Below, in pieces: positions 1 to 10,708 of a stretch of DNA of 64,000 nucleotides. Below the pieces are notes generated by a model, which did not search any database, was not told the DNA's origin, and saw only the letters and a program-made list of their open reading frames with translations. The first letter of the stretch is position 1; every line of letters begins with the position of its first letter. Position numbers and translations under genes: made by a program. The DNA is from Gamarada debralockiae (Eukaryota; Ascomycota; Leotiomycetes; Helotiales; Hyphodiscaceae): contig NXFV01000139.1 in NCBI GenBank assembly GCA_002803225.1, positions 1-64,000 of the forward strand. The letters run 5' to 3'.

Positions 1-1014
1 ATCTTATAGATATTATCTATTAAGATAATATTGTAATTTAATTAAAGGTATTTTAAATACTCTAGTAGAGTTATAAATAGGTATTAAACTCTATTATCTT
101 AGTCTATAAGTATATAGTAAGGGAGTTAGTTGTTTTTTAAGTACTTAAATAAAGCTTCTATAAAAGACAGCTCTTAGTATAGCTCCCGACGAAGAGATAC
201 ATTTTAGTTATAAATATTACGTAGAAGAAGAGGTAAAGTAAGGTTAAGTTAATTTAAGAATTTAAGTTACTCTTAGGGGCTAATGTCTATAGTACTAGTT
301 AGTTATATATCCTTACTTAAGAACTAACTACTTACTTAATTCGTAAAGAGCTCGATAGATTACTTAGGTTCGATTATTTATTTTATAATAGATAGAGTAT
401 ATAGTAAGGTAAGTGCTAAGAGTATAATTATACTATCTATATAGAGCCTTAGCTTAATGTTTTAACTACTAACTAGTCTTATAAATTATTTGACTAGCTA
501 GTACTGAGAACTAGCAATTATATCCGCGAGACTATGACTCTTGGTCACGCGGAGCGCTCCTGCTTTTGCTAAGGTTATAGTACTAATTATAATAGAAGTA
601 GGTCTTAATTTGATTATTCTCTAGTATAGTCTTACTCCTCCCTTTCACAAAACTATAGTTATAAGGCTTAGCAAAATCATTGATAGCTTTCTTAAGAGCC
701 TTTATAGTTTTATAGGTTCCCTTTAGGGGGAGAACTATATTAATATTATATAGGGTTAGGGTAATAGAGATATATAGAGCTGTATTATAGTGTGCTTGTA
801 AAGCAGGTAGTAGCTAAAGAGATAGGAATAAAAAAGGGGGTCGAGACGTAGGTAATACAAGATAGTTTATTTTGACTAATTTTTAAAATAGATAAAAATA
901 GATGAAAGAAGGATAAAGGTCAAGCGCGACCTTGACACGAGAAAATCATTGGGGTTACGTGGGGCGCGTACTAAAACGCGATGCGGCTAGGGTGGCTGAC
1001 TAAGAGCTAGCTAA
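1..1014. repeat. AT-rich decayed repeat, RIP-like
   Basis: Roughly the first 900 bases are very rich in TA steps and have short dead reading frames in every frame. This is the usual look of a transposon copy degraded by repeat-induced point mutation in ascomycetes. I recognise no protein in it. Composition becomes more mixed after about position 900. No gene is supported here. Confidence 0.6.
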
Positions 1015-1051
1015 CACCCGGTGTGAGCCCACTTAGTGCTCACACCGGGTG
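1015..1051. repeat. 13-bp perfect inverted repeat (hairpin)
   Basis: Two perfect 13-base arms at 1015-1027 and 1039-1051 (CACCCGGTGTGAG and its complement) enclose 11 bases. The hairpin ends 17 bases before the ATG of the broken HET gene. It could be abutting transposon ends or a regulatory palindrome; nothing in the sequence decides. Confidence 0.6.
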
Positions 1052-1068
1052 GGTTTTAATCACTTGCC

Positions 1069-2749
1069 ATGATACACATAGATGTCATCGACGATTGTCT
1101 GATTCATAGTACGTCTAACGTCAAGTATTATGCTCTCAGTTACGTTTGGGGCAAAGTATCAATGGCTCAGACAATTCGTTCAAATATACGAGACCGACTC
1201 CAGAAAGACGGATTCGCATCGGTGGCATTGCCAAAGACAATCCGAGATGCTATGGCTTTGGTAAAGGAACTCGGCGAGCGTTATCTGTGGGTAGATGCAC
1301 TGTGCATTATCCAAGATGACGATGAGAATAAACAGCAAGATATTGAGCAAATGGACATCGTATACTCACAGGCGTTTGCCACAATCGTGCCGATGGATGG
1401 CTTAGATGCCGATTCTGGGTCGTCTGGGGTCCGTGTTGGCACGAGATCTCCACCACCCATGAACATCATCACTGTCTCGAACAAGTCCACTGAGCTGGCA
1501 TATATCCCGCAAAGTGAGTCGAACGAGATCTCTGTGGTAGCAACCCCAACAACCCTTAGTCTCGCACTGGACGCGTCAAATGGAACTCGCGGGCATGGAC
1601 AATGCAGGAACGATTGCTCTCCAAACGAAGCCTCTACTTCACCAAAGAATGCGTGTACTTCCAGTGCAGCACAGAACTAATCAATGAAACTAATGTGCCT
1701 GAGCCACTTGTTGGTCATGCGTCCAGTACTTTAGACAACCCTCTTTTGGCTCTACACCAGCCAAAGGAGATCAACGAGAAGGAAGGGTATCGCGGATCCT
1801 TCGGCGCTTACAAGAGCTTAGCTGAGATGTACACCTTACGCGAACTCACGTTTCCGACCGATGTTCTCAATGCATTCGCTGGAGTGTCTGCCGTTCTTGA
1901 CAAGCACCTCCCAGGAGGTATACTTTGTGGGCTTCCAGCAGCATTCCTAGGCCTCGCGATTCTTTGGACTCCAGCTAAGCCAGTGAAACGGAGCCTCGGC
2001 TTATTGAAAACAGCCGAGACAGGTGGATATGCATATCCTACGTAGTCATGGGCTGGATACATTGGACCGGTGGAGTACCCTCTCTTTATGACAGATGAAG
2101 CTGGGCCACTGCCGACGCCTTTGGTTGAGAAATTTCGGGTCTACCAAAACAGGGCTGAAGTGTGTGTACTCGAAAGTCGTCACCCAGCGATCCCACAAGC
2201 TACCCACAAGTCTGTACTCCCAGAGATTACTCGCACCAAGCAAGTTGATCCGACAATTGCTCCCAAAAATTCTTGCTTTTGAAGCATTGGTAGTCCCTAT
2301 CACTGCTTTCAAAGTCGGCGACGAACTTCAATACCTCAGCCTCCCAGGGGCACATCCACGCTAGTGGGCAGCAAGCAGTCTCACGAGTGTATGACAAGAA
2401 CGAAGTGCATTGTGGGCTATGTTTCAACATCCCAACAACCGTTCCAGTCGAAGATGACAAGGAAAACTCGCTCTTCGTTGCTATTTCAGAGGCGATGTTA
2501 AGAAACTATCGCGGGAAGTACACCGGTCTGACTCGTGTCGAGGGCGAGATTACACCCTGCGATATGGATGTGTATGGGAAAGAATCGGCTAGGATGATAA
2601 ATGCGCTTCTGATAACAGGAACGGATGTTGCGGAAAAGATCAGCGTGGCAAGAATTCATATCAATGCAGGGGAGGGGGGCTATGCCGACGAGGAGATTGG
2701 TGAGATTAGGTTGAAGAGACGAGGAAGCGCGTTTCGGGCGCTTTTCTAG
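1069..2749 (+). pseudogene. HET-domain protein, broken
   Basis: The first frame (1069-about 1575) encodes the HET core: YYALSYVWG, then a YLWVDALCIIQDDD block. Near 1575 the frame shifts, apparently by one lost base in an A run, and the next conserved block (WTMQERLLSKRSLYFT) continues in another frame. That frame is stopped by TAG at 2043-2045, just where HET proteins have the Trp-Ser-Trp-Ala motif (here Thr-stop-Ser-Trp-Ala). The likely C-terminus (2387-2749) is in a third frame. Intact relatives would act in fungal non-self recognition and cell death; this copy cannot make a full protein. The TGG to TAG change fits RIP. The N-terminus also looks short, since HET proteins usually have 50 or more residues before this motif. 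Confidence 0.8.
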
Positions 2750-4600
2750 AAGTTATGGCGAAGGTAAGCTGAAAGCTCTGGTCTCTTCAGTCACAGGTCT
2801 TGATTTGGAGTTGACAGGTCAACTTTGTACTGTTTGGGAAGCTGTTGGCGACTGACACCCTTACAACTAGGGTTAAGGCAGCGCAAGAACTTAATGTAGT
2901 GCTGGCTAGAATCGTACTAGTGTCTCAGCAGAGTATGCGTCAAGCATTAATCACTGAGTGTTGGCCTGACACTAATTTCGCAATGTACTGTATGTCCGCC
3001 AACATAATCCAGGATTTACTGTAAAAATAGCAAGCTACAAATAGTACTAGTGCACAGAAAATGTGGGGCTAAACTTAAATTTGTTCGGACTGACACCGAT
3101 TTCGACTTTTACTGACAGGAATTCTTAAATCCCCTTGTTGATAGGTCCAGAAGGTCTAGGAAGTATAGTGATATCTGGGGAAGACCGAATAGCTGGAGAA
3201 GGCTGGATGCACCTGCGAGCATCGAGCTAAATCATGAAGTTGCGATAATCGTAGTGTTAGCACATAACAGAGAATGGGGTATCAAGATTCAAAGAAGAGA
3301 ATGGTATGTATTTCGGTAACCCGTCTCCTCATCTTCGCAACTAAGCTCAGACTGAACCTCAAATGAAGGTCGGGAATGGATTAACCTCCAATTGGTCAAC
3401 TATACACTTTCGTTTCCCAATCATCCTTCTTCCTTGGTTAAGAGAAATTAATGAGGTTGAGCTTATGTTCACAGTTTCTCGCCTCTTCCCTTTCGGAATC
3501 AAGATTCAAGTGAATCTGAGATAAGGTTTGTTTTATTACATATCGACTCAAATGTCTCGAGGATTCAGAACAATCAAACGACCTCATCACCATACTGCAA
3601 CCACGCTTGGAAAAGAACAAATAATTGGTTTGGACCGGCGAAAGCATCTTTCATTCTCTCTCGAGTGTATCCGCTATTTTAGGGTGCATTCCCACCCAAC
3701 TAACCTGATTCCACTCTACAATAAATACCAACGCCCCATTCTATATAGTGAGAACTATATTGCAGTGACAAGTAGTTATGTTACTAAGACTTACAAAATA
3801 CGTACGCACAGTACAGGATTGACGTTTATTAGACGATATGAGGCGCGAATTCTTGCTCTCCATTTCAGAGGGGAGTGAGGTAAGACAGTTCATTGACTGA
3901 CCAACAGACGGTTCAATCTTAACAAGGTCAATCACAGCTCTACGACAGGAAGCATGGCCCCATACCTAGATAAATCTTCGTTCCCAATGCTTAGACTAAG
4001 CATTGCTTATGCTGACAAAAAAGATCTACCGTTGCTTTTGCGGCCAACAAGTCTGAATCGCTTGCGTGGCTCGTCCAGTAATAAATGAGGACGTGCTGTT
4101 GCTGAATTGTAAGACAGGAAGTTAGTATGGCGTTCAGACTTGTTGGCTACACGAGGGGGGAACTCTCATAAACCGTGACAAATTATAGGAAATAATTTCT
4201 ATTCGAAAGAAGTACGACTTAGAACCGCTTTCTCAGGTCAGCGCCCATGACATTTGAGTTCTGACCGTAAGCCCAGTTAACAAAGGCACCTTCTAACGTG
4301 ACATCAGTGGGCAGCAGAGATCATAGCCTAACTGATTCCACGACTAACACCCAGGTTGCTTCAATTTCTATATGCATGCATGCCTGGAAGGAAGGAAACA
4401 TATAAAGTCACAGGGGAATCCTGCTTTATTCCTTTCACTCCACTACCCTCATCAAGCATAGGGCCCGAATCCGGCATCCCAGGTGAGTCACGAATAAATC
4501 TAGCCCGACACAAACGTTTAATCTAACGAGATTTCAACATGTCCCAATACTTTCTTATTCGTTTTTAAAGTCGACTTACGTGTAGCCTCACTTCATCACC
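2750..4600. other. intergenic, no gene seen apart from an LTR fragment
   Basis: Short ORFs between 3438 and 3935 overlap on both strands, have no family signature and look like chance. The one recognisable item is the truncated LTR copy at 3136-3208. A region near 4380-4600 with a pyrimidine-rich tract may be the promoter of the possible secreted-protein gene that follows. Confidence 0.4.
3136..3208 (+). mobile_element. truncated solo LTR copy
   Basis: It starts TGTTGATAGGTC and matches the first ~70 bases of the two complete solo LTRs at 12245 and 53582, including the GATATCTGGGGAAGACC block. The match is lost after about 3208, so the 3' part is deleted or diverged. No target duplication can be tested. 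Confidence 0.7.
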
Positions 4601-4938
4601 ATGAGGTCTTTTTTAGCCACCATCTTGCTCTTCCTTGCTACTACACTCACTATCTCTGCCCCCAAGGGTTGAGCGGAGGCAAACAAAATTCTACACCATA
4701 TTCTACGTCCGGTCAAATGCCAGCGTGGCCTACTCCTTCCGCTCATCAATCTTCTCCAGTCATCCAACTCGGTCCCTTTGAAGCTCTTCTCAGTGTCTCT
4801 GAACTGAGCGGAGCGGTCAAAAATATCGTTTATTTCTCGATATTTCCCTCTAGGGTTGTCATAACGCCAGCTTGAGCATTGGCATTAGTCGACTTATACA
4901 ATCGGACAATTTTCGGTGGAGTCCCTATTCTCACCGTG
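4601..4938 (+). pseudogene. possible small secreted protein, frame broken
   Basis: The ATG at 4601 opens a typical signal peptide (MRSFLATILLFLATTLTISA), but the frame stops at TGA after 23 codons, right after a run of five C. Another frame carries on at that point with a Ser/Pro/Thr-rich stretch (to 4875), then a TGA, then a short open stretch. The simplest reading is a small secreted protein gene with a frameshift in the C run and one premature stop. It could also be an unrecognised intron. No family is recognised. Confidence 0.3.
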
Positions 4939-5292
4939 TGACCACAAACAAGTATCGTGCTTGATATCTCCGACACACAGCTTGTCCTTCGAAATTCTTA
5001 CCAATACCGCCACACCGCTATCATACAAAGAGACTGTTGAGGATTTTGTTCAGCTTGTCGATCTCTATTGGAATGGACAGCACACATTTTGAGGATTACT
5101 TCTGGAATTGGGGCTTTTTGATTACATTATTGCATCTACGACTCAGTCATACATATGAAAGAAACTTTATCATTGTATTCACAGTTCAAGTATAGTTTTC
5201 AGAAACCAATATTGGACATATTTCAGCCGAAGGGAATGGTTTTATAGGATAGCCGCAGTGGCGTTGCTTAGAATATTTTAGTTATCGAGAAT

Positions 5293-7020
5293 CTAACAGA
5301 TAACCACGCTTTGCTCAAATACCTCTTTTCGCTCTACCATCCCTTTCACCTGTCCTTCCATAACGCCGTGAATATATGATTCGCCTAGCAATTTAAAAAG
5401 CCCCGCTTCTCCATGAGATCTCAGGATAAAGGGGACATCAACTCCAACAATTACACAAGCCACATCCCCTGGCCTCGTAATCAGCGGCGCCAAACCATAA
5501 AATCCTCTTTCTGTAACCACCAAGGTTCGATTCATACAAACAGCCTTCACTTCGTTAAAGTAAACCAAAGCAACATTTTCATCTTCCTGTGTATAGGTCT
5601 CTTCGACAGCCTGACCTCCATTCTCCAGCATCATAACTAAGCAAGCTGCAAGTCTTGCCAAGTCGTTTTGGAATACACTGACACCAATACAAAGTGTGGC
5701 ACAAAAAGCAAGAACACGATCTGAGTACATGCAAGGACTACCATCCCCTTTGCGTAGTTCTTCCAAAACCTTTTTTAGTCTTATCCGTTCTCCAGTTAAG
5801 GTTTTCTCGAAACTGACGCCGGATACGTCGCCGATGTAGATTAGAGAGGATTGTCGAACTTTATCCAAGACGATGCCTGGAAGAATGAGGTTATTCCCGG
5901 CGAAAAATGCTGAGGAGGTTGTGGTTAGCCCAGCCGAAGCACAGAATCGTGTATTTGGCACCCTGAAGATATCGTTCATCACTAGAGATACATCCCATCG
6001 AGCGACCCAAGATGGGAAATCTTCCAGAATCGTGGACTGATTATGTTCCACAGTCGTGAGAACTCGAAGTCCTGTGTGCTGAGTCAACGCCTTTGATAGT
6101 TCAAAATATACTTGCGCCGGAGTTTTCTCATAATCAGGCGTGACAAGTTTGTTCTTGGTAAGGGGGTATGCCAACGGATGTCCTAAGAAAGCATATACTT
6201 TGTCTCTTGGATCAGAACATGATAAAAGAGCGGCATGGCTCAACAAGTCCACAAAAGCATATGCTGGATTATGAGCATTGGCTCGCCAATCTGCCCAGTC
6301 CAGATGAATGAGGAGCGATGACAGTCCAAATCTAAGAGCCCATGTAGATGCATTTAGCCATCGGAGAACCATGACCAGATCTCGATATCCGAATTCGGCT
6401 AGTCCGTAAAGAACAATTGGTTCTTTGGCAAGCGCAGCTTCTTGCACTACCCACGCCCGGCTGAACCAAGGATTTTCCGTTAATGTTCCCAACGCGTGCC
6501 ACCGTGAATCGTTTCGAAGAGGGTGGTGATTTGGAAGAAGAGCAATGGATTGTGCTCCCTGGGCTTTCGCGTCATTGACAACAGTCTGGACATGAAAATC
6601 ATTCCCGTCTCTAGCGTTCCCCATGCAAATATACACCCTGGACGCATTCGAGTACAACGGCCCCATAAACGTAACTTGCTTACTGCGTTCCTTAAGATCT
6701 GACTGATTGATACAAATCGCATCCGCCCAAAGAATCCTGGGATGGGACACAGATCGTATGCGAACTAGCGCCCAATACAAGTTGAAGGTGATCTCGAATG
6801 GCCGTCCATCGCATGCAATTGTCACCTTATGCTTTGGATCTCCCCATACATAAGATATCGCATCATACGCAGGTGCTGTAGCTCTTTCAACCACTTGGAG
6901 TTGGATGGACACTGGATGGGAAATACAGCCTGGGTCGAGGACCAGGAGACGAAATGTATGCGATCCAGAGAGTGGATGGTAGAAATTCTGCTCCGGCTCG
7001 TATTGCATGAAGTCTTCCAT
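5293..7020 (-). CDS. HET-domain protein, intact
   Basis: Single-exon 575-residue HET-domain protein from the ATG at 7020. Conserved blocks lie in order: YDAISYVWGD (residues 52-61), LWADAICINQ (97-106) and RAWVVQE (188-194). The C-terminal half has only the weak similarity usual for this family. HET domains occur in fungal heterokaryon-incompatibility proteins and cause growth arrest or cell death when activated; a role in recognition is inferred here. The frame is open upstream to an ATG at 7200 (635 residues), but those 60 residues have no HET similarity, so the internal ATG is preferred. No stops or shifts. The nearest genes are far away, so there is no context for a partner. Confidence 0.85.
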   Translation of the reverse strand: MEDFMQYEPEQNFYHPLSGSHTFRLLVLDPGCISHPVSIQLQVVERATAPAYDAISYVWGDPKHKVTIACDGRPFEITFNLYWALVRIRSVSHPRILWADAICINQSDLKERSKQVTFMGPLYSNASRVYICMGNARDGNDFHVQTVVNDAKAQGAQSIALLPNHHPLRNDSRWHALGTLTENPWFSRAWVVQEAALAKEPIVLYGLAEFGYRDLVMVLRWLNASTWALRFGLSSLLIHLDWADWRANAHNPAYAFVDLLSHAALLSCSDPRDKVYAFLGHPLAYPLTKNKLVTPDYEKTPAQVYFELSKALTQHTGLRVLTTVEHNQSTILEDFPSWVARWDVSLVMNDIFRVPNTRFCASAGLTTTSSAFFAGNNLILPGIVLDKVRQSSLIYIGDVSGVSFEKTLTGERIRLKKVLEELRKGDGSPCMYSDRVLAFCATLCIGVSVFQNDLARLAACLVMMLENGGQAVEETYTQEDENVALVYFNEVKAVCMNRTLVVTERGFYGLAPLITRPGDVACVIVGVDVPFILRSHGEAGLFKLLGESYIHGVMEGQVKGMVERKEVFEQSVVIC

Positions 7021-7785
7021 AACGGGCGACAAGAATATCTCCAATGGAGTGGAGAGGGCAATTGCATACGCCGAAGGATGTGGAAAGTGAAGATACTTAG
7101 AAGGGGACGTCGTTGGTGATGGGAGGAGATATACGGAGCACGCTGCATTTAACACTAGCTGTGCGCTGTGTGCGTGAGAAGTTCTACACGTGATCAGCAC
7201 AGGCCACCTGCCAGTTTCGGGTTAGGTTCGGGTTATGTGATCAATAGTAAGGATCCTATAGACAAAGTGCCAGAGAATTATAAGACATTATATATAGAAT
7301 GGCAAACTAATAAAGGAGAGCATAAGATACAATTATATAAAATTTGTCTCGTGACCCCGTGTGTCTCTACACCTAGGGAAGCACGTTAGGTATGTTTGTT
7401 CAGACAGAGTGTGACGGCAGGAGCAAAGTAATGGTCTGAAGCGCAAAGATCTAAGTCTTATTGTCTGTCAAAATACTAAACTAAGGAAGAAAGGAAAAGG
7501 CCAAAGGAATGGAATGGCCGAGCTCTTGTACCCCTAGCCGAACCTTGGGCGAAACAGGCGAAACCGCCAAGCTGTTGCATAGTAAGCCACATGTGACGAC
7601 TGCCGTCACACAGAGATCCTGATCTCATCCTGGCTCCGAGCAATTTTTGGAAAGTTAACTTCTAGGTACGACTTGAAACCCTTCTAAAAGACGATGATAA
7701 GTTTCCAGGAGATAGTTATATGTGCAAAGAAACGATCATCAAGATATCTACCAAGCGAAGCCGTCAATACAGCCTAACAAGATGA
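7021..7785. other. intergenic, nothing recognised
   Basis: This is the upstream region of the minus-strand HET gene. One short plus-strand ORF (7168-7389) has no recognisable features. No repeat or promoter motif could be supported. Confidence 0.3.
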
Positions 7786-8475
7786 TACAAGAAGTTGGAC
7801 ATCAATTGGCAGCTGGTCGATGAGTACCTAGAAGGTCTTAGTGACTTGTTTAGTAAGGGGCGGAAGATAACCTTTAGCATGGAGTTTGTTTATAAGGAAG
7901 TTACTTGTGATTCTATAACAGCGAAGGGCAAGAAGAAGAAGGGTAGCGCTACAAAGGCTCAAAGCTTTAGAGAGCCGCTAACGCAGGTCTCTGGACCCGA
8001 GTCTACGAGCGTTACCGTTGTAAAGCCAAGCACTACAAGCAAGGACCCTACTGCTGGCCAGACAAGGTGAGGCCACTATAAACTACTGCTAGGCCAGCTA
8101 GAAGACATTGTCTGTTACATCAAACGCAATATAAAGGAAGAGAAGAGAGAGGAGGACATTGATATTAATATTAAGATCTCGCCTAATATTCTCAAGGATG
8201 TATTAGACAATAGCTGCAAGTGGAAGGCAAATGGCTCAATTGACTATCATCAGTATAAAGCCCATGTCTCAGCCCACAGCAGGTGTTGCGATACAACCGG
8301 GAGGATACCTAGTAAAGATCATAAGGGCATGGAAGAGGATAGACAGGCCAAGCTTGAGGAATATTGCAACTGGGGCCTAGCATAAGTCAAGAGTGACAGG
8401 TAGAGAAGTGTATTACAGATTGCAAATCAAGTTGCAATAGATCAGTTCCTAGAACTAAAACAGTTGTCAACATGA
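7786..8475 (+). pseudogene. multicopy fungal ORF of unknown function, stop-riddled
   Basis: One frame can be read for about 230 codons with interruptions only at 8068 (TGA), 8383 (TAA), 8401 (TAG) and 8473 (TGA). It is coherent between stops: a Lys-rich segment, an LEDIVCYIK block, an IDINIKISPNILKDVLD block, a Cys-bearing KAHVSAHSRC block, and an IANQVAIDQFLEL block. I recognise it only as resembling a dispersed fungal repeat-type protein and assign no function. Every stop can come from a sense codon by one C:G to T:A transition, which points to RIP. A TGA also lies just upstream (7783), so the original protein may have been longer. Confidence 0.5.
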
Positions 8476-8761
8476 TTCCACTGCCTCCATTCGAAGGGAG
8501 ATTAAAAGGATACCTACGGAAGGATCCAGACACACGAAGCTACTGCCAGTCAATGCCCTTTCCTGCCTCGTAGAAAAAGTGAGATTGGGCACAGTCGCAA
8601 AGGTGTACGGGTAACTAGAAGTGTGCTCAGACTCTAATGCACACAAGATTTAAACGACCAACGTATCGATTTCGTCGTCGGATATCTGGGTTGATGTTGA
8701 AGTGGCACGAAGACAATGGAAGTTGGTCGATAGGCATGTGATTTTATGCCTTAGGAATAAC

Positions 8762-9030
8762 GACTAATCACCTGGATTTCTCGGATCTTAGGCCTAATTG
8801 AACCATCTTCAACGTCCAACATCTGCATCAAAACATAACAACTCTCTGTCGCCATTACAGCTATGGCAAAGGTATCCAAACATAGGTAAGTATCTTAAAG
8901 CCAATATACGGTTGGTATTGAAGTTCTACGGTACCTAGAGCCAAGTGATACTTGGCCTCAGGCATAGTGACTAGTCGCCTGGATTTCTCGAATCTTAGGC
9001 CCGAAGGAACGACCATCTTCAACGTCCATC
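8762..9030. repeat. diverged direct repeat pair
   Basis: 8762-8820 and 8969-9030 share a block reading GACTAxTCxCCTGGATTTCTC, then ATCTTAGGCC, then ACCATCTTCAACGTCCA, in the same orientation and about 207 bases apart. Differences are mostly transitions. It may be an old tandem duplication or two copies of a short repeat. Confidence 0.6.
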
Positions 9031-9638
9031 ATCTCCAATCGATGGGAAGCAGATCAGGACGGTGGAGGAGAGCGGTGAGGTGTTCCTAGGCAATTGAGAT
9101 GAGATTCCGGGTTTGGCAAGACTGGGCCATTGCTGCTGAACTACGGCCGCCTAGTCTGCCCCAATACAGGAAATGTTGGGGAACGGTTTCCGATAGGAAG
9201 ACATAAGAATATGAGGGTTGATATTTTGGAATAGCAGGGTTTCTATTGCATTAAGGAATTTCAAATTTAGCAGTCTCACAATCAATCCTGAATCGTTCAC
9301 GATGGGATAAATTCAGCCTTCCGACTGTCAGCTTTCAGTATATCATATACTTCACGAAAACTGCTGTGCCTCTTGCTTTGGAAGGTGAGCTGATTCCACT
9401 CTAATGAGCCAACAGATTAATATTCTCAGATTAATATTCTCCTGCCTTGTATCCTCCAACCGCGATTTATGTACGTAGTAGGGTGCTACATAGCAGGAGG
9501 TGATTTATGGTTGGCAGCAAGGTGATACCTGGGCTCTTCAGCCCTGATTTCGAGAACAGAAAATAAAGATTACCGACTTAAGCTTTATAAATTTCATAAA
9601 TGATCATTATTATCTACTCATTCGAACGAAGCTGTAAC

Positions 9639-9843
9639 TGTTACGGGTCTGGCCTGGCGCATCGCCAGCAAGCCTACACGTGATGTCTACACGTGACCAC
9701 TTCGCTAAGCTAGCGTCTCATTATTTATTAAGGGCCTTCGGCCCTGACTCCTCTTGCTCCCTTAGCTTGATATTCTCGTATATGAACACCCTTTATTCAT
9801 ATGCTCCTTTTATGTGATATTGGACTGGTTCGTGACAGTAACA
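9639..9843. mobile_element. possible solo LTR
   Basis: The block starts TGTTACGGG and ends GACAGTAACA, giving TG...CA ends with an inverted hexamer (TGTTAC/GTAACA), and has an LTR-like length of 205 bases. The flanking pentamers do not match, so no target duplication supports it. Confidence 0.35.
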
Positions 9844-10708
9844 GCTAAGGCAGCTGGAGGGCAACAGGAGGTATCACAGTATATCAGGGAGGTAGTGGTT
9901 CAGTGAATGAAGAAGTAGTAGTTGTATAGATAGTAGGATTCCTGAACATTTGTATGATCTGATTTTCCGAAACTCAAGCTTGTCCCCTTAAAAGTAGGGT
10001 TAGCAAGCCTTACTTATGCTTCACTCCTAGCTACTATCTTCACATGCTAGCTAGCTCTAAGTAGCGTAATGTCTAGATTGATATTTAATCTCTTTATATT
10101 ATTAATATTAAGTCAAAATAATTAGTAGTTATTTAATAGCATTGTTTTTAAGTTAATAGTAAGCACATGTTTTGCCTGGGATTTGAGGCGGGAAATCAGT
10201 TAACCCCGCAATGTAGGCAAACTTCGCTCAGGCCGCGTCTAGCAATTAAATTGAGAATCTGATGCCGGAGGTCCTATAGGGACTGAAGAATTCATGGACA
10301 CAAAGCTGCCAATACGTAAGAAGGTGAGATAATCTCATCAAAGTTTGTTCTTGGCTTGTGTGTACTATTCCCCGCACTTAGCAAAAGTGAGGATCCTTCT
10401 CAGGGCAACTTTACCCCTTGGACATAGGCTTGTGCTAAATCCATCATTATGCGATTTGAAGAGATCGTCTGTGATGTCACTTAAATAAAGCCAGTATTGC
10501 AGCAGGTAGAGCTGCAAACTGGGCAATCAAGACATTTCCGCCACAGAAGCATAACGTCATACCCGGAGCGAAGCAAGGCCACGTGACTAGCCAAGATCTT
10601 TAATATTTCGTCTTATTTCGACTTCATTTTGTCCACACTTGTTAGACGCGATTTATTTCCTTCAAGGCTGTTTCTAGCCAAACCTTATAGCAACAAATTT
10701 AAGTCTTC

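Larger units (their letters stand above)
8476..10708. other. gene-poor stretch with repeats
   Basis: No coding frame of substance. It contains a direct repeat (8762-8820 and 8969-9030), an LTR-like block (9639-9843) and an AT-rich patch around 10080-10160. The bases just before 10709 should hold the promoter and leader of the next gene. Confidence 0.4.

Noticed and set aside
3438..3935. Overlapping ORFs on both strands
   Set aside because: No family signature, mutual overlap, no start context or splice partner.
9639..9843. Calling the TGTTAC...GTAACA block a certain solo LTR
   Set aside because: Flanking pentamers do not match and no second copy is in the window; kept only as a low-confidence feature.
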